Source: Pseudoalteromonas piscicida
GTDB lineage: Bacteria > Pseudomonadota > Gammaproteobacteria > Enterobacterales > Alteromonadaceae
Length of the DNA stretch: 64,000 bases
Assembly (NCBI RefSeq): GCF_002744175.1
Contig: NZ_NKHF01000035.1
Location: 1 to 64,000, forward strand
Direction: 5' to 3'
The notes below the pieces were generated by a model. That model saw only the letters and a program-made list of their open reading frames with translations. It had not been told where the DNA came from and searched no databases. Below, in pieces: positions 8,954 to 19,337 of the stretch. The position numbers and the translations under genes are program-made. Each line of letters begins with the position of its first letter. Within the stretch, counting starts at the first letter, position 1.

Positions 8954-10534
8954 ATGGCAAAAGAATTTATCTTACCAGATATTGGTGAAGGCATCGTAGA
9001 ATGTGAAATCGTTGAGTGGTTAGTTGCAGTAGGTGATGAGGTAAAAGAAGATCAGCCGATCTGTGATGTAATGACAGACAAAGCCTTAGTCCAAATACCT
9101 GCGGTACATGATGGTGTGATCACTAAGCTGCATTATGAAAAGGGCGAAATTGCAAAAGTTCATGAACCATTATTCGCCATGGACGTAGCAGGGGAGCAAA
9201 CCAGTCAGGTAGAAGTGTCTGAGTCTCAGCCTTCGAATGAAGCTGTTGCGAATGCTGTTCTTGAAGACTTTATTTTGCCAGATATTGGTGAAGGTATCGT
9301 TGAGTGCGAGATTGTAGAGTGGTTGGTTGCAGAAGGCGACGAAATTAAGGAAGACCAAGCCGTTTGTGATGTAATGACAGATAAAGCTCTGGTGCAAATT
9401 CCCGCGAAATATGATGGCGTAGTTGAAAAACTGTATTATCAAAAAGGTGAAATTGCACAAGTGCATAGCCCACTATTTCAGATGAAATTAGGGGCAGCGC
9501 ATGCAGGTAAATCAGATAACCCAATAGCAGATGTGCATAAGCCTCAAGAACAAAAGAGTGCCGAGCAAACCGCTGTTCATGGCAATAATGATACAAGCCG
9601 TAGCTTACCAAAAAACGGTAAAGCGATTGCGTCACCTGCCGTGCGTCGAAAGGCTAGAGAAGTCGGTGTTGACCTATCGCAAGTGCCTGGGTCTGGTAAG
9701 AATGGTCGAGTGTATAAAGAAGATATTGAGCACTTCTTATCACACGATAGTGGTGAACAAACCGCTAACCAAGGCAACATCCAGCAAGCTCAGGTTAATG
9801 AGAACAAAGCAACTGCTGAGGCACAAGGTGGGACAAGAGTTGAGCCGTTACGTGGTATGAAAGCTGCCATGGCCAAACAAATGGTTGCATCGGTATCAAC
9901 CATTCCGCATTTCACCTATTGCGATGATATTGATTTAACTGAATTAATCGCATTACGAGGAGCGTTAAAAGAGCAATATGCTAAACAAGGCGTGAAGCTC
10001 ACCATGATGCCATTTTTTATCAAAGCGCTATCACTTGCTATCAATGAGTTCCCGATCTTAAACGCGAAAGTGAATGATGATTGTACCGAGATCACCTATT
10101 TTGATGATCATAATATCGGTATGGCGGTAGACAGTAAACTTGGTCTATTAGTGCCAAATATAAAGGCATGTCAACAGAAATCCATTGTGGACGTGGCTAA
10201 ATCGGTTACCGAATTAACCGAGGCTGCCAGAGAAGGGCGCGTTAGTCCTGATTCACTTAAGGGCGGTACCATTTCCATTTCAAATATAGGAGCGATTGGT
10301 GGTACGGTTGCAACACCTATCATTAACAAGCCCGAAGTCGCGATTGTAGCGCTTGGAAAGGTCCAACAGCTCCCTCGCTTTGATGCACAAGGAAACGTGG
10401 TATCACGTTCGATTATGCAAGTAAGCTGGTCAGGTGATCATCGTATTATCGATGGTGGAACTATCGCACGCTTTAACAACCTTTGGAAATCCTTCCTAGA
10501 GGAGCCGGCTAAAATGATGATGGCGATGCGCTAA
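8954..10534 (+). CDS. bkdB: Branched-chain 2-oxoacid dehydrogenase E2 (dihydrolipoyl acyltransferase)
   Basis: Core acyltransferase that moves the acyl group from E1 to CoA through swinging lipoyl arms. 526 residues. Two lipoyl domains are visible, each with the TDKA lipoylation loop: K43 and K144, 101 residues apart. An E1/E3-binding domain follows ([33 protein letters not shown]), then the catalytic domain ending in the active-site motif [12 protein letters not shown]. The two lipoyl domains are very alike, suggesting duplication within the gene. No E3 (lipoamide dehydrogenase) gene is present here, so E3 is presumably supplied from another locus. A terminator follows. Confidence 0.93.
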   Translation: MAKEFILPDIGEGIVECEIVEWLVAVGDEVKEDQPICDVMTDKALVQIPAVHDGVITKLHYEKGEIAKVHEPLFAMDVAGEQTSQVEVSESQPSNEAVANAVLEDFILPDIGEGIVECEIVEWLVAEGDEIKEDQAVCDVMTDKALVQIPAKYDGVVEKLYYQKGEIAQVHSPLFQMKLGAAHAGKSDNPIADVHKPQEQKSAEQTAVHGNNDTSRSLPKNGKAIASPAVRRKAREVGVDLSQVPGSGKNGRVYKEDIEHFLSHDSGEQTANQGNIQQAQVNENKATAEAQGGTRVEPLRGMKAAMAKQMVASVSTIPHFTYCDDIDLTELIALRGALKEQYAKQGVKLTMMPFFIKALSLAINEFPILNAKVNDDCTEITYFDDHNIGMAVDSKLGLLVPNIKACQQKSIVDVAKSVTELTEAAREGRVSPDSLKGGTISISNIGAIGGTVATPIINKPEVAIVALGKVQQLPRFDAQGNVVSRSIMQVSWSGDHRIIDGGTIARFNNLWKSFLEEPAKMMMAMR

Positions 10535-10564
10535 TCCTTATTTCTGCTAGTTTCTACTTGTTGT

Positions 10565-10588
10565 AAAGGGCCTTTACGGCCCTTTTTT
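10565..10588 (+). terminator. Rho-independent terminator of the bkd operon
   Basis: AAAGGGCC / GGCCCTTT stem with a 5-nt loop, followed by a T run. Confidence 0.9.
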
Positions 10589-10855
10589 AATGTCATCTAA
10601 CAATGCTAATTCGTTACTACCTATTATCATAAAGAGTCCATTCTACTCATAACTTGCAAGTTTCCATTAAGCACGGTTTTGTCTGCAATCTCCTTTATTC
10701 CCAAAAAGATTTAAAAAAGCAATAAATTAACATTTTTGTAAAAAGCTTTTAATCCGTACAAGTGCGTATTAATATAGGTACGGAGTGGAGCGATATGGTA
10801 TATCGACTTCCAGCTCTATTTATACATATAAAAATACAACTAATAGGAAATAGTG
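10589..10855 (+). promoter_or_regulatory. Leader of the TonB receptor gene with a hairpin
   Basis: No ORF here. At 10791-10805 CGATAT-GGT-ATATCG forms a perfect 6-bp hairpin, extended imperfectly by flanking GTGGAG and CTTCC. Just upstream, TCCGTAC (about 10753) and GTACGGA (about 10778) form a second inverted repeat around an AT-rich TATTAATATAGG stretch that could hold the -10 element. Both features lie within about 110 bp of the start codon. Confidence 0.35.
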
Positions 10856-13780
10856 ATGTTTACTAAGAACAGGATTATTCAGTCAATTCAATTGTCTTTG
10901 CTCGTCACAAGCACAATATCAGGCGCTGCGCTGGCTAATGAGAATGGGAGTAATGTGGATGATGAAATAGAAAAAATTCAGATTACAGGGTCTCGTATTG
11001 CGCGTTACGAACTCAGTCAGCCTGCGCCAATAATTTCCCTTACTGGTGAAGAGATTGAGCAAGCAGGTATACCAGACTTAGCCACTGTACTTGCGGAACT
11101 ACCGGCGATTGGTGCAACTGGTACGATGCGAGCCAACTCAAATACTGGAGGTCTTGCCGGTGTCAGTACTGTCGATTTAAGAAGGCTAGGTATCGAAAGA
11201 ACACTTGTTCTAGTCAACGGTAAACGACATGTCAGCGGTGTTGAGGGCACATCGATGGTTGACCTATCTACCATTCCAGCCTCTTTAATTAAAACTGTTG
11301 AGGTTACCACAGGTGGCGCTTCAGCCATTTATGGTTCAGATGCAGTGTCTGGTGTAGTAAACATTATATTAAAGCAAGATTTTGAAGGTGTAGAACTAAG
11401 TACCAGTTACAGCAACTCTACAGAGGGAGTTGATAATGCAAGTCGTTCATTTAGTATCATGGCTGGTGCAAACTCATCCGATGGGAAAGGGAATATTACA
11501 GTCTTTTTAACTAAAGACTCTATCGATGAAATTATGTTAGATGAAAAACCAAATTTTACGTTGAATAGCCACGTTCCTAACCCCTTAAATGGTGGTGAAG
11601 AAGACGGCATTGTTGATGAAATTTGGGCACCTCAGCTCATGTCTGAGTTTATCGGTTCAAACTCTGTACTAGGTAGTTCCAATTATACATTTTCTAATGA
11701 TGGCATCGGTGAGCTAATGCCACAAAGAGATCTTAATGGCAGAACCCCTTTATTTGGTAGCTTTCCTGATGGCTGTAAATATTGTTTTTCAGATTTACTT
11801 TACGTCAACCTGTTACCAGATAGAGAGAAGGTGACCACAGGTGCGATATACAACTATGAGTTACACGAAAATATAACCTTTTATGGTGACTTTAAGTATG
11901 TAAAAGCCGATATTATCCAACAATATCAACCCGGATTTCGCTTCGGAGAGGACCGCGTTAACATCGTCGAAAATGCTTTTTTATCTGACGCAGATAGAGA
12001 GTTTTTAGCCGGTGGTGCGCAAGACAATTTAGTGTCGTTTTCTAAGTTCTTTGACGAAATTGGCAATCGAACAGCTAAGAATAAAAGAGAAACATTTGTC
12101 TTTAATTCAGGGTTACGTGGAAACTTTACACTGAGCGAAACGTATTTTGATTACGATGTGTACTACTCTTATGGTCGTACAGAGAATGACAGGATCACCA
12201 ATAATTCACTGATAAAAGGTAACTGGGAAGCTGCATTAGACTCAGTAATTGACCCCGAAACCGGAAAAGCAGAGTGTCGCAGTAATGTACCTAGTATGCA
12301 ACCTGAGGGCTATACAAGCCCTGAGACCGTCACTATTGGTCAGTGTGTAGCCTATAACCCTTTTGGCTTTGGTCGGGCCTCAGCTGAAGCAATGGACTTT
12401 GTGACCGCTGATGTTACCAGAAATGATATTATTAAACAGCGATATGTTGGTGGTACAGCCTCATTTGATACCAGCGAGTTCTTAGAGTTGCCAGGCGGAG
12501 CGATCGGTTTTGCTTTCGGTTATGAAAAACGCTGGGAATCGTCAGAGTCTCTCACTGATGAGCTTACCCGTTCGGGAGTATTAGCTAATTCTGCCACCCC
12601 TAATTCTTATGGGCAGTTTGATGTATCTGAATGGTTTATAGAAACCAACATTCCAATTCTGACAGATGTATTCCTAGCACATGAGTTGTCTTTTGATGCC
12701 GCATTTAGACGAGCGGATTACTCTCATACTGGTGAGGCAGATGCGTGGAAAGTGGGCTTTTTGTGGTCGCCATTAGAAGGTTATAGTTTCCGCGGGACCT
12801 TTGGTGAAGCTGTACGAGCGCCAAATATTGCCGAGGCTTATTCTCCTCGCTCACCTGGGTTTAGGCATGTTTCAGACCCTTGTGATGTGAGTAATATCGG
12901 CGATAATCCTAACCGAGCTAAAAACTGTGCCGCACTTGGGCTTCCTGCTAATTTTCATGCGCAAGATAACGTTTCAAAAGACACCATTTCTGGTGGTAAC
13001 CCAGATCTCACACCGGAAGAAGCTGAATCGTTAACACTAGGTATGGTATTTACTTCTATTGAAGGGCTTTCAGCAAGTATTGACTACTATGATATTGAAA
13101 TTAAAGATGCAATTGACGATATTGATGTAAGAGTTGTAGCGACTAACTGTGTTGATGGTCCGGATCTTGACCCTACTTTTTGTGGTCAAATCACTCGTGA
13201 CCCAGTGACAAAATCAATTACGTTAATTGAGTCCGGTTATTTAAATACGGCAATGTTAAAAGTAAGGGGAATTGAAGCGGATATCCAATATAAAACGGAT
13301 TTAAGTTTTATTGGTCTGCGTGGAGATTTAACAACCAAATGGTTTGTGAGTCATTTAATAGAGCGCAACGTATACCAATTTCAAAATCGCCCTGAACTAG
13401 TTTCTCGTGAGCATGGAGAAGCAGGTGACCCCGAATGGCAAAGCACGCTAAGAGCAACCTATGCTCAAGACGATTGGTCTATTTCGTGGTACTCGAGGTT
13501 TATTGACCGTTCGGCATTGATTAACCTTGAAGATACACTCACAGTATCTGGTAAGCCTCGCGGAGATAGCAGCGAAGACCAACAGTATGCTTATTTTGGT
13601 AGTTTCGTTACCCATGATATTTCTGGGCGTTATCGTTTAGACGACGCTGTAATCGAAGTTGGGTTTAGAAATGTGTTTGACAGATTACTGCCTGATTATG
13701 TTGCAGGTAGAGGTATCGATACGTCGATTTATGACCCTTGGGGCCGCACGGTATTTGCCAACCTTAAGTATAAGTTTTAA
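10856..13780 (+). CDS. TonB-dependent outer membrane receptor
   Basis: A 22-strand beta-barrel type transporter of about 974 residues; takes up a large substrate across the outer membrane using TonB energy. The N-terminus has a signal peptide (hydrophobic SLLVTSTISGAALA, cleavage near ALA-NE). The plug domain follows with VQITGSR-like IQITGSRIARYELSQPAP, VLVNGKRH and the typical GGASAIYGSDAVSGVVNIILK. The C-terminus ends YDPWGRTVFANLKYKF with a terminal Phe, the barrel-assembly signal. I prefer the ATG at 10856 over the adjacent GTG at 10853 because AGGA lies at good distance. The substrate cannot be told from sequence; the subclass is common in Alteromonadales for peptides or oligosaccharides. 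No partner transport genes are adjacent. Confidence 0.92.
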   Translation: MFTKNRIIQSIQLSLLVTSTISGAALANENGSNVDDEIEKIQITGSRIARYELSQPAPIISLTGEEIEQAGIPDLATVLAELPAIGATGTMRANSNTGGLAGVSTVDLRRLGIERTLVLVNGKRHVSGVEGTSMVDLSTIPASLIKTVEVTTGGASAIYGSDAVSGVVNIILKQDFEGVELSTSYSNSTEGVDNASRSFSIMAGANSSDGKGNITVFLTKDSIDEIMLDEKPNFTLNSHVPNPLNGGEEDGIVDEIWAPQLMSEFIGSNSVLGSSNYTFSNDGIGELMPQRDLNGRTPLFGSFPDGCKYCFSDLLYVNLLPDREKVTTGAIYNYELHENITFYGDFKYVKADIIQQYQPGFRFGEDRVNIVENAFLSDADREFLAGGAQDNLVSFSKFFDEIGNRTAKNKRETFVFNSGLRGNFTLSETYFDYDVYYSYGRTENDRITNNSLIKGNWEAALDSVIDPETGKAECRSNVPSMQPEGYTSPETVTIGQCVAYNPFGFGRASAEAMDFVTADVTRNDIIKQRYVGGTASFDTSEFLELPGGAIGFAFGYEKRWESSESLTDELTRSGVLANSATPNSYGQFDVSEWFIETNIPILTDVFLAHELSFDAAFRRADYSHTGEADAWKVGFLWSPLEGYSFRGTFGEAVRAPNIAEAYSPRSPGFRHVSDPCDVSNIGDNPNRAKNCAALGLPANFHAQDNVSKDTISGGNPDLTPEEAESLTLGMVFTSIEGLSASIDYYDIEIKDAIDDIDVRVVATNCVDGPDLDPTFCGQITRDPVTKSITLIESGYLNTAMLKVRGIEADIQYKTDLSFIGLRGDLTTKWFVSHLIERNVYQFQNRPELVSREHGEAGDPEWQSTLRATYAQDDWSISWYSRFIDRSALINLEDTLTVSGKPRGDSSEDQQYAYFGSFVTHDISGRYRLDDAVIEVGFRNVFDRLLPDYVAGRGIDTSIYDPWGRTVFANLKYKF

Positions 13781-13785
13781 TTAGT

Positions 13786-13824
13786 AAAAAAGGCTTAAGC
13801 GTGCAGTTTGTACGCTTAAGCCTT
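13786..13824 (-). terminator. Strong terminator hairpin between convergent genes
   Basis: A 13-bp perfect stem, AAGGCTTAAGCGT / ACGCTTAAGCCTT, with a 9-nt loop. On the minus strand it is followed by six Ts, so it ends the aguA-to-lipoprotein run; it can also form in the TonB-receptor transcript. Confidence 0.85.
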
Positions 13825-13869
13825 AACAAGTTGAGCTCGAATATATTTACTCACAATAGTTAAGTGGTA

Positions 13870-14118
13870 TTAATTCAAGCCTTTTTTAGAATATAGCGTT
13901 ACTTTATCTGACAACAATGTCACTTTAATGTGTTTATCGTCACTACCCCAAATACAGTTAGTGTGTAATGTTTTCTCTTCACAGCTATCTGCTGAACCAA
14001 GAATTTGCTCAACGTCTGCCTTATCCATACCCACTTCTAACTTATTGTAGTTTTCTAAACTTACTTTTGAGCAGCCAACAAGCGTCAATAGTACCGCAGC
14101 TGTTAATAGTTTTTTCAT
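13870..14118 (-). CDS. Small BamE/SmpA-like lipoprotein (DUF3862-type)
   Basis: 82 residues with a lipoprotein signal peptide; lipobox LVGC puts the lipidated Cys at residue 16. The mature part has NYNKLEVGMDKADVEQILGS, the two-helix pattern of the SmpA/OmlA (BamE) superfamily, and two Cys (in DSCEEKT and TNCIWG) that may form a disulphide. It follows csiV by 12 bp and is last in the minus-strand run. The fold is moderately sure; the function is unknown. Confidence 0.7.
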   Translation of the reverse strand: MKKLLTAAVLLTLVGCSKVSLENYNKLEVGMDKADVEQILGSADSCEEKTLHTNCIWGSDDKHIKVTLLSDKVTLYSKKGLN

Positions 14119-14130
14119 AGGTTTGCCCGC

Positions 14131-14955
14131 CTAATGTTTATATTTTCTTATTTGAAAGATCACCCCTAACTTGGGATGGTCTAAGTAATGTATGTCGCCG
14201 CTATACACTCGGGTATACTGTGACATACGCGCAGTACGAGTATCGTTGCCGTCTTCGTACTTTAAATCTAACTCTGTCGTTACGTATAGATAATGTCTTA
14301 CGTGGATCTTGATAAGTCCTTCTAGTTGCCAATGTGTTTGGCCTTTGGACGCTTCAACATCAAAACCCTGAGATAGGGATGAAAATTCATCGCGAGTATC
14401 TACAATCCGGTAGCTTGAAGGCGCGGAGAATTGCTCACCTGCTACTATCTCAATATTAGGCGCTCGTCGTTTACTCTGCTCTGGAAAGCGCCAGCCTGTA
14501 TGCAAAATGGGCTTTAGCCCTTTGCGTTTTAATCCTGCGACTTTATCTGTGAAGTTAAGCTGTGTGCTATCTAAAAGATAAATTGAATCCATATGCTCTT
14601 GCGGCTCAACTTGTGGCGACAAAGGTAAAGACGCAAACTTTTCAATATAATTGGCATCCGGATCGCAAATGTTTGAGGCGGCTCCCTGTGTTAAGGCTCG
14701 AATAAAGTCTTGCTCTTTAAATTGCTCGCTACCAGACAAACACAACTTATAACCCGTTGTATTAAACCCTTCAATCAGTAACGGCTTAATATTCCTGCGC
14801 TGAAGGGGGTCAGGCTCAATGCTAAAATCTTCTTTGAGGCTATAACTTGGCGCTTGCTCAAAGGCGATAAGCTCAACTTCAAACCAACGAGTGGCATGGG
14901 CCGAGTAACTGCTTGCGAGTGCTGCTAGTATCGCCATACTTTTTATTATTTTCAT
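14131..14955 (-). CDS. csiV: CsiV family peptidoglycan-binding protein
   Basis: Periplasmic protein of 274 residues with a signal peptide ending near SSYSAHA. It starts its mature part with TRWFEVELIAFEQ, the pattern of the CsiV (DUF2803) family. In Vibrio cholerae, CsiV binds peptidoglycan and helps LpoA activate penicillin-binding protein 1a, as established in that species; the same role here is inference. The gene lies directly downstream of mfd, with a 4-bp ATGA overlap, which is the usual context in this order. Confidence 0.85.
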   Translation of the reverse strand: MKIIKSMAILAALASSYSAHATRWFEVELIAFEQAPSYSLKEDFSIEPDPLQRRNIKPLLIEGFNTTGYKLCLSGSEQFKEQDFIRALTQGAASNICDPDANYIEKFASLPLSPQVEPQEHMDSIYLLDSTQLNFTDKVAGLKRKGLKPILHTGWRFPEQSKRRAPNIEIVAGEQFSAPSSYRIVDTRDEFSSLSQGFDVEASKGQTHWQLEGLIKIHVRHYLYVTTELDLKYEDGNDTRTARMSQYTRVYSGDIHYLDHPKLGVIFQIRKYKH

Positions 14956-17900
14956 GCTACAGCCTTTTTCTCAAAGTCATCAATCATGGCGTTCACAAGC
15001 TTTAATCTTTCCTGACCATTTTTTTCTTCAATCATAAACTTTAGTTTATTTGCGCCTTCCATTCTATAGGTTGACGGGCTACTTTGTATCAAGCCTATGA
15101 TGAATGTTGGGTTAACTTTTGTATGGCTATTGAACTCAAAGAATCCACCCTTGGGGTTAGCCTCAACTTTGTTAATTCCTAATTGCGTTGCTTTTAGCTT
15201 AACAGATTGCACAGCAAAGAGGTTTTTCGCAGCGTCAGGAAGTAATCCAAAGCGATCAATTAATTCCACTTGCAGCTCATCTAGTTCCGGTAAAGATTTG
15301 GCGCTGGCAATACGTTTATACATACTCAAGCGAATATTCACATCATGAATATAGTCATCGGGAAGTAGTGCTGGGAACTTGAGGTCTACTTCACTTTGTT
15401 GCTGTAATAGGTTATCAAGTGTTGGTTCCTTTCCATTTTTTAGCGCTTCGACTGCTTGTTCTAGCATTTCCATATACAAAGTAAAGCCCACCGTTTGGAT
15501 TTGACCGCTTTGGTCATCACCTAAGAGCTCTCCTGCGCCTCTGATCTCTAAGTCATGCGTCGCCAACGCAAAGCCTGCACCTAGGTCTTCTAGCTGCTCT
15601 ATTGCTTGCAAGCGTTTTACTGCGTCTTTGGTAAGGGCTTGAGTGTTTTTAGTCAATAAGTAGGCATAAGCCTGATGGTGACTACGGCCAACACGTCCCC
15701 TGAGCTGATGTAACTGAGCCAAACCGAGCTTATCGGCTCTATCCATGATGATGGTATTGGCAGAAGGGATATCAATCCCAGTTTCTATGATGGTAGTACA
15801 CACAAGTACGTTGTACTTTTGATGGTAAAATTCGCCCATCAAATGCTCAAGTTCCTTTTCACGCATTTGGCCATGAGCTGTAGTGACGTTTGCCTCAGGG
15901 ACCAACGCAGAAATATCCGCGCTTATCTTGTCTATCGTCTCTACATTGTTATGCAAAAAGTAGACTTGGCCACCTCGCTTAATTTCACGCAATATGGCCT
16001 CACGGATCAGTTCGTCGTTTCGCTCGCGAACGAAAGTTTTTACCGCAAGACGCTTGGCCGGTGGTGTCGCAATAATAGAGAGATCACGCATGCCACTCAT
16101 AGCCATATTCAAGGTTCGTGGAATAGGGGTTGCGGTAAGTGTAAGGATATCCACATCTGCTCTGAGTTGTTTAATCTTTTCTTTTTGTCTTACGCCAAAG
16201 CGGTGCTCTTCATCAACAATTAACAGGCCCAAATCGGCAAATTTTATATTTTCTTGGATCAGCTTGTGGGTTCCTATCACAATATCGATTTTGCCCTCTT
16301 CGAGCTTTTGTAAGGTCTCTTTTTGTTCTTTAGCCGAATTAAACCGCGACAGCACGCCAACTTCAACAGGTAGATCGGCAAAGCGGTCTTTAAAGTTTTC
16401 AAAGTGTTGCTGAGCAAGTAGGGTGGTTGGCACTAAGACTGCTACTTGTTTGCTGTCGTTCACGGCGACAAAAGCTGCGCGCATGGCGACTTCTGTTTTA
16501 CCAAAACCAACGTCACCACAAACCAGTCTATCCATTGCAAGGGCTGATTGCATATCTGCAAGCACTGCAGTAATGGCATTACGTTGGTCGTCGGTTTCTT
16601 CAAACGGGAAGCTGTCTGAAAAATCTCTATAAGCACTGGCATCGAGCTTAAAGGCATAACCTGGCTTACTTTGTCGTTTAGCGTAGATATCGAGTAGTTC
16701 TGCGGCGACATCGCGCACTTTTTCAGCGGCTTTGCGTTTTGCTTTTTCCCACGCATCATTACCGAGTTTATGAAGCGGTGCAGACGCTTCTTCGCCGCCA
16801 GAGTATCTGCTAAGCATATGTAACGCAGACACTGGTACGTATAGCTTAGCGTCATTGGCATAGGTAATAGTGACGAACTCCGTGGCAATACCTGCGGCAT
16901 CGATAGTTTCAAGTCCCAAGTAGCGTCCCACGCCATGATCTAAGTGAACGATTGGCTGGCCTTCTTTTAACTCCGCAAGGTTACGGATCAGTGCATCTTG
17001 GCCTTGTTCATATTTATGCTTGCGGCGACGCTTTTGCGAAATTTTTACACCAAGCAGCTCTTGCTCGGTAATGATAGATAGGGAATGCTTGTCTGTCAGC
17101 TTTACGCTGGTCGCAAGTGGTGTGACGATAATACCAACGTCCGAATCACTCTTGATGAAGTCACTAATTTGCTTAAATGGTTTTAATTTTAACCCGGTTG
17201 GCTTTAACAAGGTCAGTAGCGACTCGCGACGGCCCTCAGACTCGACACTAAACAGTACCCGAGACTTTTGCTTTTTCTCTGCCGCGATGTAATCGAGCAC
17301 CTTTCGGTAAGGATCCGCGTGCTTGTGCTCAATACGTATATCTTCGATTAAGTTAGCCGCAATGTTGTGGTGACCAGCCTTGGTGCCTAACGTCGCTTGA
17401 CTCAGTTTTATTCTCGGAAACTGATTGATACCTTCAAACAAGGTTTCAATAGGTTGGTACAGTTCAGCAGGTGCAAGTAACGGACGCAGAGGGTCCACTT
17501 TGCGACTTTCGTATCGTTTTGAAACGTCTTGCCAAAATGTTTGTGCCGCCGACTCAATATCGCCAAATGGCATAAATACGGCGTCATTAGGTAGATAATC
17601 AAATACTGTTGCTAACGAGTCAAAGAACAGTGGTAAATAATACTCTATGCCGGCAGGCCAGTTACCTCTGCTCACTTGCATATAGATACTGTCTTTCTCG
17701 CTGCTCGCACCAAACGCTTCGCGATAGTTTATTCTAAATCGCTCTATGTCTTCTGCATTGGTGGGAAATTCATGTGCTGGTAGCAGGTCAATGGCATCGA
17801 TTTCGTCATTGGAGCGTTGGCTTTCAATGTCAAAATGACGAATTGAATCGAGTTCATCGTCGAAGAAATCTAATCGGAAAGGCAATGGGCTACCCATTGG

Positions 17901-18425
17901 GTATAGGTCGATAATCGACCCGCGTACGGCAAACTCGCCATGTTCCATTACCTGTTGCACATGCCGATAACCAGCTTGTGTAAGTGTGTCGCGGAGAGTC
18001 TGGGCATCGATGATATCGCCTTTTTTGACTTGCAGACTCATACCATGAATAAAGCTGGGTGGCGCTGTACGTAGCATCAGCGTTGCTACCGGAATGATCA
18101 GTACAGATTGCTTTTCGTGTTTGAGTGTATTTAGCGTTGCCAGACGTTGAGAAATAATGTCTTGATGGGGCGAAAAGTGATCATAGGGTAAAGTTTCCCA
18201 ATCAGGAAACATGATGACCGGCGTTTCCTTTAGTAAGTACGCCAGCTCATGCTCTAGACGAAGTGCAGAAGGGGTGTCGGGTGTGATAAGCACAACAAGA
18301 TTGTTATGCTGCTTAATACTCTCACTCAGACAAAGTGATAAGCTGCTGCCCACCAAATTACCCCAAGCAATTTTATCTTTGTTAGATTTTACCCAAGGTA
18401 AGTTGTTCCACTGCACATTCGCCAT
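14952..18425 (-). CDS. mfd: Transcription-repair coupling factor Mfd
   Basis: A DNA translocase that removes RNA polymerase stalled at lesions and recruits UvrA. At 1157 residues it is full length. In order: the UvrB-like N-terminal region (PDTPSALRLEHELAYLL), the RNA polymerase interaction domain around VHLDHGVGRYLGLE, helicase motifs CGDVGFGKTEVAMRAAF (Walker A), DEEHRFG (Walker B), TATPIPRTLNMAMSG, the second RecA lobe with TTIIETGIDIPSANTII and QLRGRVGRSHHQAYAYLL, and the C-terminal TRCF domain (DDYIHDVNIRLSMYKRIA). It starts 16 bp after the aguB stop and overlaps csiV. Confidence 0.97.
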   Translation of the reverse strand: MANVQWNNLPWVKSNKDKIAWGNLVGSSLSLCLSESIKQHNNLVVLITPDTPSALRLEHELAYLLKETPVIMFPDWETLPYDHFSPHQDIISQRLATLNTLKHEKQSVLIIPVATLMLRTAPPSFIHGMSLQVKKGDIIDAQTLRDTLTQAGYRHVQQVMEHGEFAVRGSIIDLYPMGSPLPFRLDFFDDELDSIRHFDIESQRSNDEIDAIDLLPAHEFPTNAEDIERFRINYREAFGASSEKDSIYMQVSRGNWPAGIEYYLPLFFDSLATVFDYLPNDAVFMPFGDIESAAQTFWQDVSKRYESRKVDPLRPLLAPAELYQPIETLFEGINQFPRIKLSQATLGTKAGHHNIAANLIEDIRIEHKHADPYRKVLDYIAAEKKQKSRVLFSVESEGRRESLLTLLKPTGLKLKPFKQISDFIKSDSDVGIIVTPLATSVKLTDKHSLSIITEQELLGVKISQKRRRKHKYEQGQDALIRNLAELKEGQPIVHLDHGVGRYLGLETIDAAGIATEFVTITYANDAKLYVPVSALHMLSRYSGGEEASAPLHKLGNDAWEKAKRKAAEKVRDVAAELLDIYAKRQSKPGYAFKLDASAYRDFSDSFPFEETDDQRNAITAVLADMQSALAMDRLVCGDVGFGKTEVAMRAAFVAVNDSKQVAVLVPTTLLAQQHFENFKDRFADLPVEVGVLSRFNSAKEQKETLQKLEEGKIDIVIGTHKLIQENIKFADLGLLIVDEEHRFGVRQKEKIKQLRADVDILTLTATPIPRTLNMAMSGMRDLSIIATPPAKRLAVKTFVRERNDELIREAILREIKRGGQVYFLHNNVETIDKISADISALVPEANVTTAHGQMREKELEHLMGEFYHQKYNVLVCTTIIETGIDIPSANTIIMDRADKLGLAQLHQLRGRVGRSHHQAYAYLLTKNTQALTKDAVKRLQAIEQLEDLGAGFALATHDLEIRGAGELLGDDQSGQIQTVGFTLYMEMLEQAVEALKNGKEPTLDNLLQQQSEVDLKFPALLPDDYIHDVNIRLSMYKRIASAKSLPELDELQVELIDRFGLLPDAAKNLFAVQSVKLKATQLGINKVEANPKGGFFEFNSHTKVNPTFIIGLIQSSPSTYRMEGANKLKFMIEEKNGQERLKLVNAMIDDFEKKAVA

Positions 18426-18441
18426 TTACTACTCCTATTTA

Positions 18442-19332
18442 TTAATCGCGATAAATTTTGCAAAGATCCTGATAGTGATCAATTCGTCTGTCTCTTAAGT
18501 ACGGCCAAATACGACGAACAGATTCACTGCGCGCCAAATCAATGTCAACAACTGAGACTGTTTCGGCATCTTCAGGTGCATGCGTAAGCATTTCACCTTG
18601 AGGCCCTGCTACAAACGAATTCCCCCAAAATTGGATACCTTCGCTTTGCCCCGATGGATCAGACTCATGTCCCACTCTGTTTACGCTAATAACAGGCACA
18701 CCGTTAGAAACCGCGTGAGCACGTTGTGCGATGATCCAAGCATCGCGTTGACGAGTTTGCTCGGCTTTGTCATCGCGAGGATCCCAGCCGATAGCCGTTG
18801 GGTAAATCAAAAACTCAGCGCCTGCCATCGCCATCAAGCGGGCGCCTTCAGGGAACCATTGATCCCAACACACTAACACGCCAAGTTTGCCAACCGAAGT
18901 TTGGATTGGCGTGAACCCCATATCACCGGGGGTGAAGTAAAACTTCTCATAAAAACCAGGATCATCAGGAATGTGCATCTTTCGGTATTTACCAGCGATT
19001 GATCCATCGCTATCTAATACAACAGCGGTGTTGTGATACAACCCTGTCGCTCGCTTTTCAAATAATGAAGCAACGATGACTACGCTTAACTCTTTGGCTA
19101 ACGCGCCAAGGGATTCTGTGCTTGGGCCTGGAATGGTTTCTGCTAAGTCAAACAGCGCAGTGTCTTCGGTTTGACAGAAATACAAACTACGGTGTAGCTC
19201 TTGTAACACAATAAGCTTTGCACCTTGCTTGGCTGCAGCTCGGATACCATCACAGGTTTTAGTGAAGTTGCTTGCAAGATCGCTAGAGTTGCTATGTTGA
19301 ACAATACCGACTTTAATGTTTTTTTCAGCCAT
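18442..19332 (-). CDS. aguB: N-carbamoylputrescine amidase AguB
   Basis: Converts N-carbamoylputrescine to putrescine, CO2 and ammonia, the last step of the agmatine route to putrescine. 296 residues of the nitrilase superfamily with the catalytic triad visible: Glu in LQELHRS, Lys in KYRKMHIPDDPG, and Cys in GVLVCWDQWFPEGAR. The start has AGG at good distance. It follows aguA by 5 bp, so the two enzymes are made together. Confidence 0.95.
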   Translation of the reverse strand: MAEKNIKVGIVQHSNSSDLASNFTKTCDGIRAAAKQGAKLIVLQELHRSLYFCQTEDTALFDLAETIPGPSTESLGALAKELSVVIVASLFEKRATGLYHNTAVVLDSDGSIAGKYRKMHIPDDPGFYEKFYFTPGDMGFTPIQTSVGKLGVLVCWDQWFPEGARLMAMAGAEFLIYPTAIGWDPRDDKAEQTRQRDAWIIAQRAHAVSNGVPVISVNRVGHESDPSGQSEGIQFWGNSFVAGPQGEMLTHAPEDAETVSVVDIDLARSESVRRIWPYLRDRRIDHYQDLCKIYRD

Positions 19333-19337
19333 GGTAC

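Noticed and set aside
15819-16632. Several open plus-strand frames inside mfd
   Set aside because: They are antisense to a well-conserved gene and show no family features; they are shadow frames.
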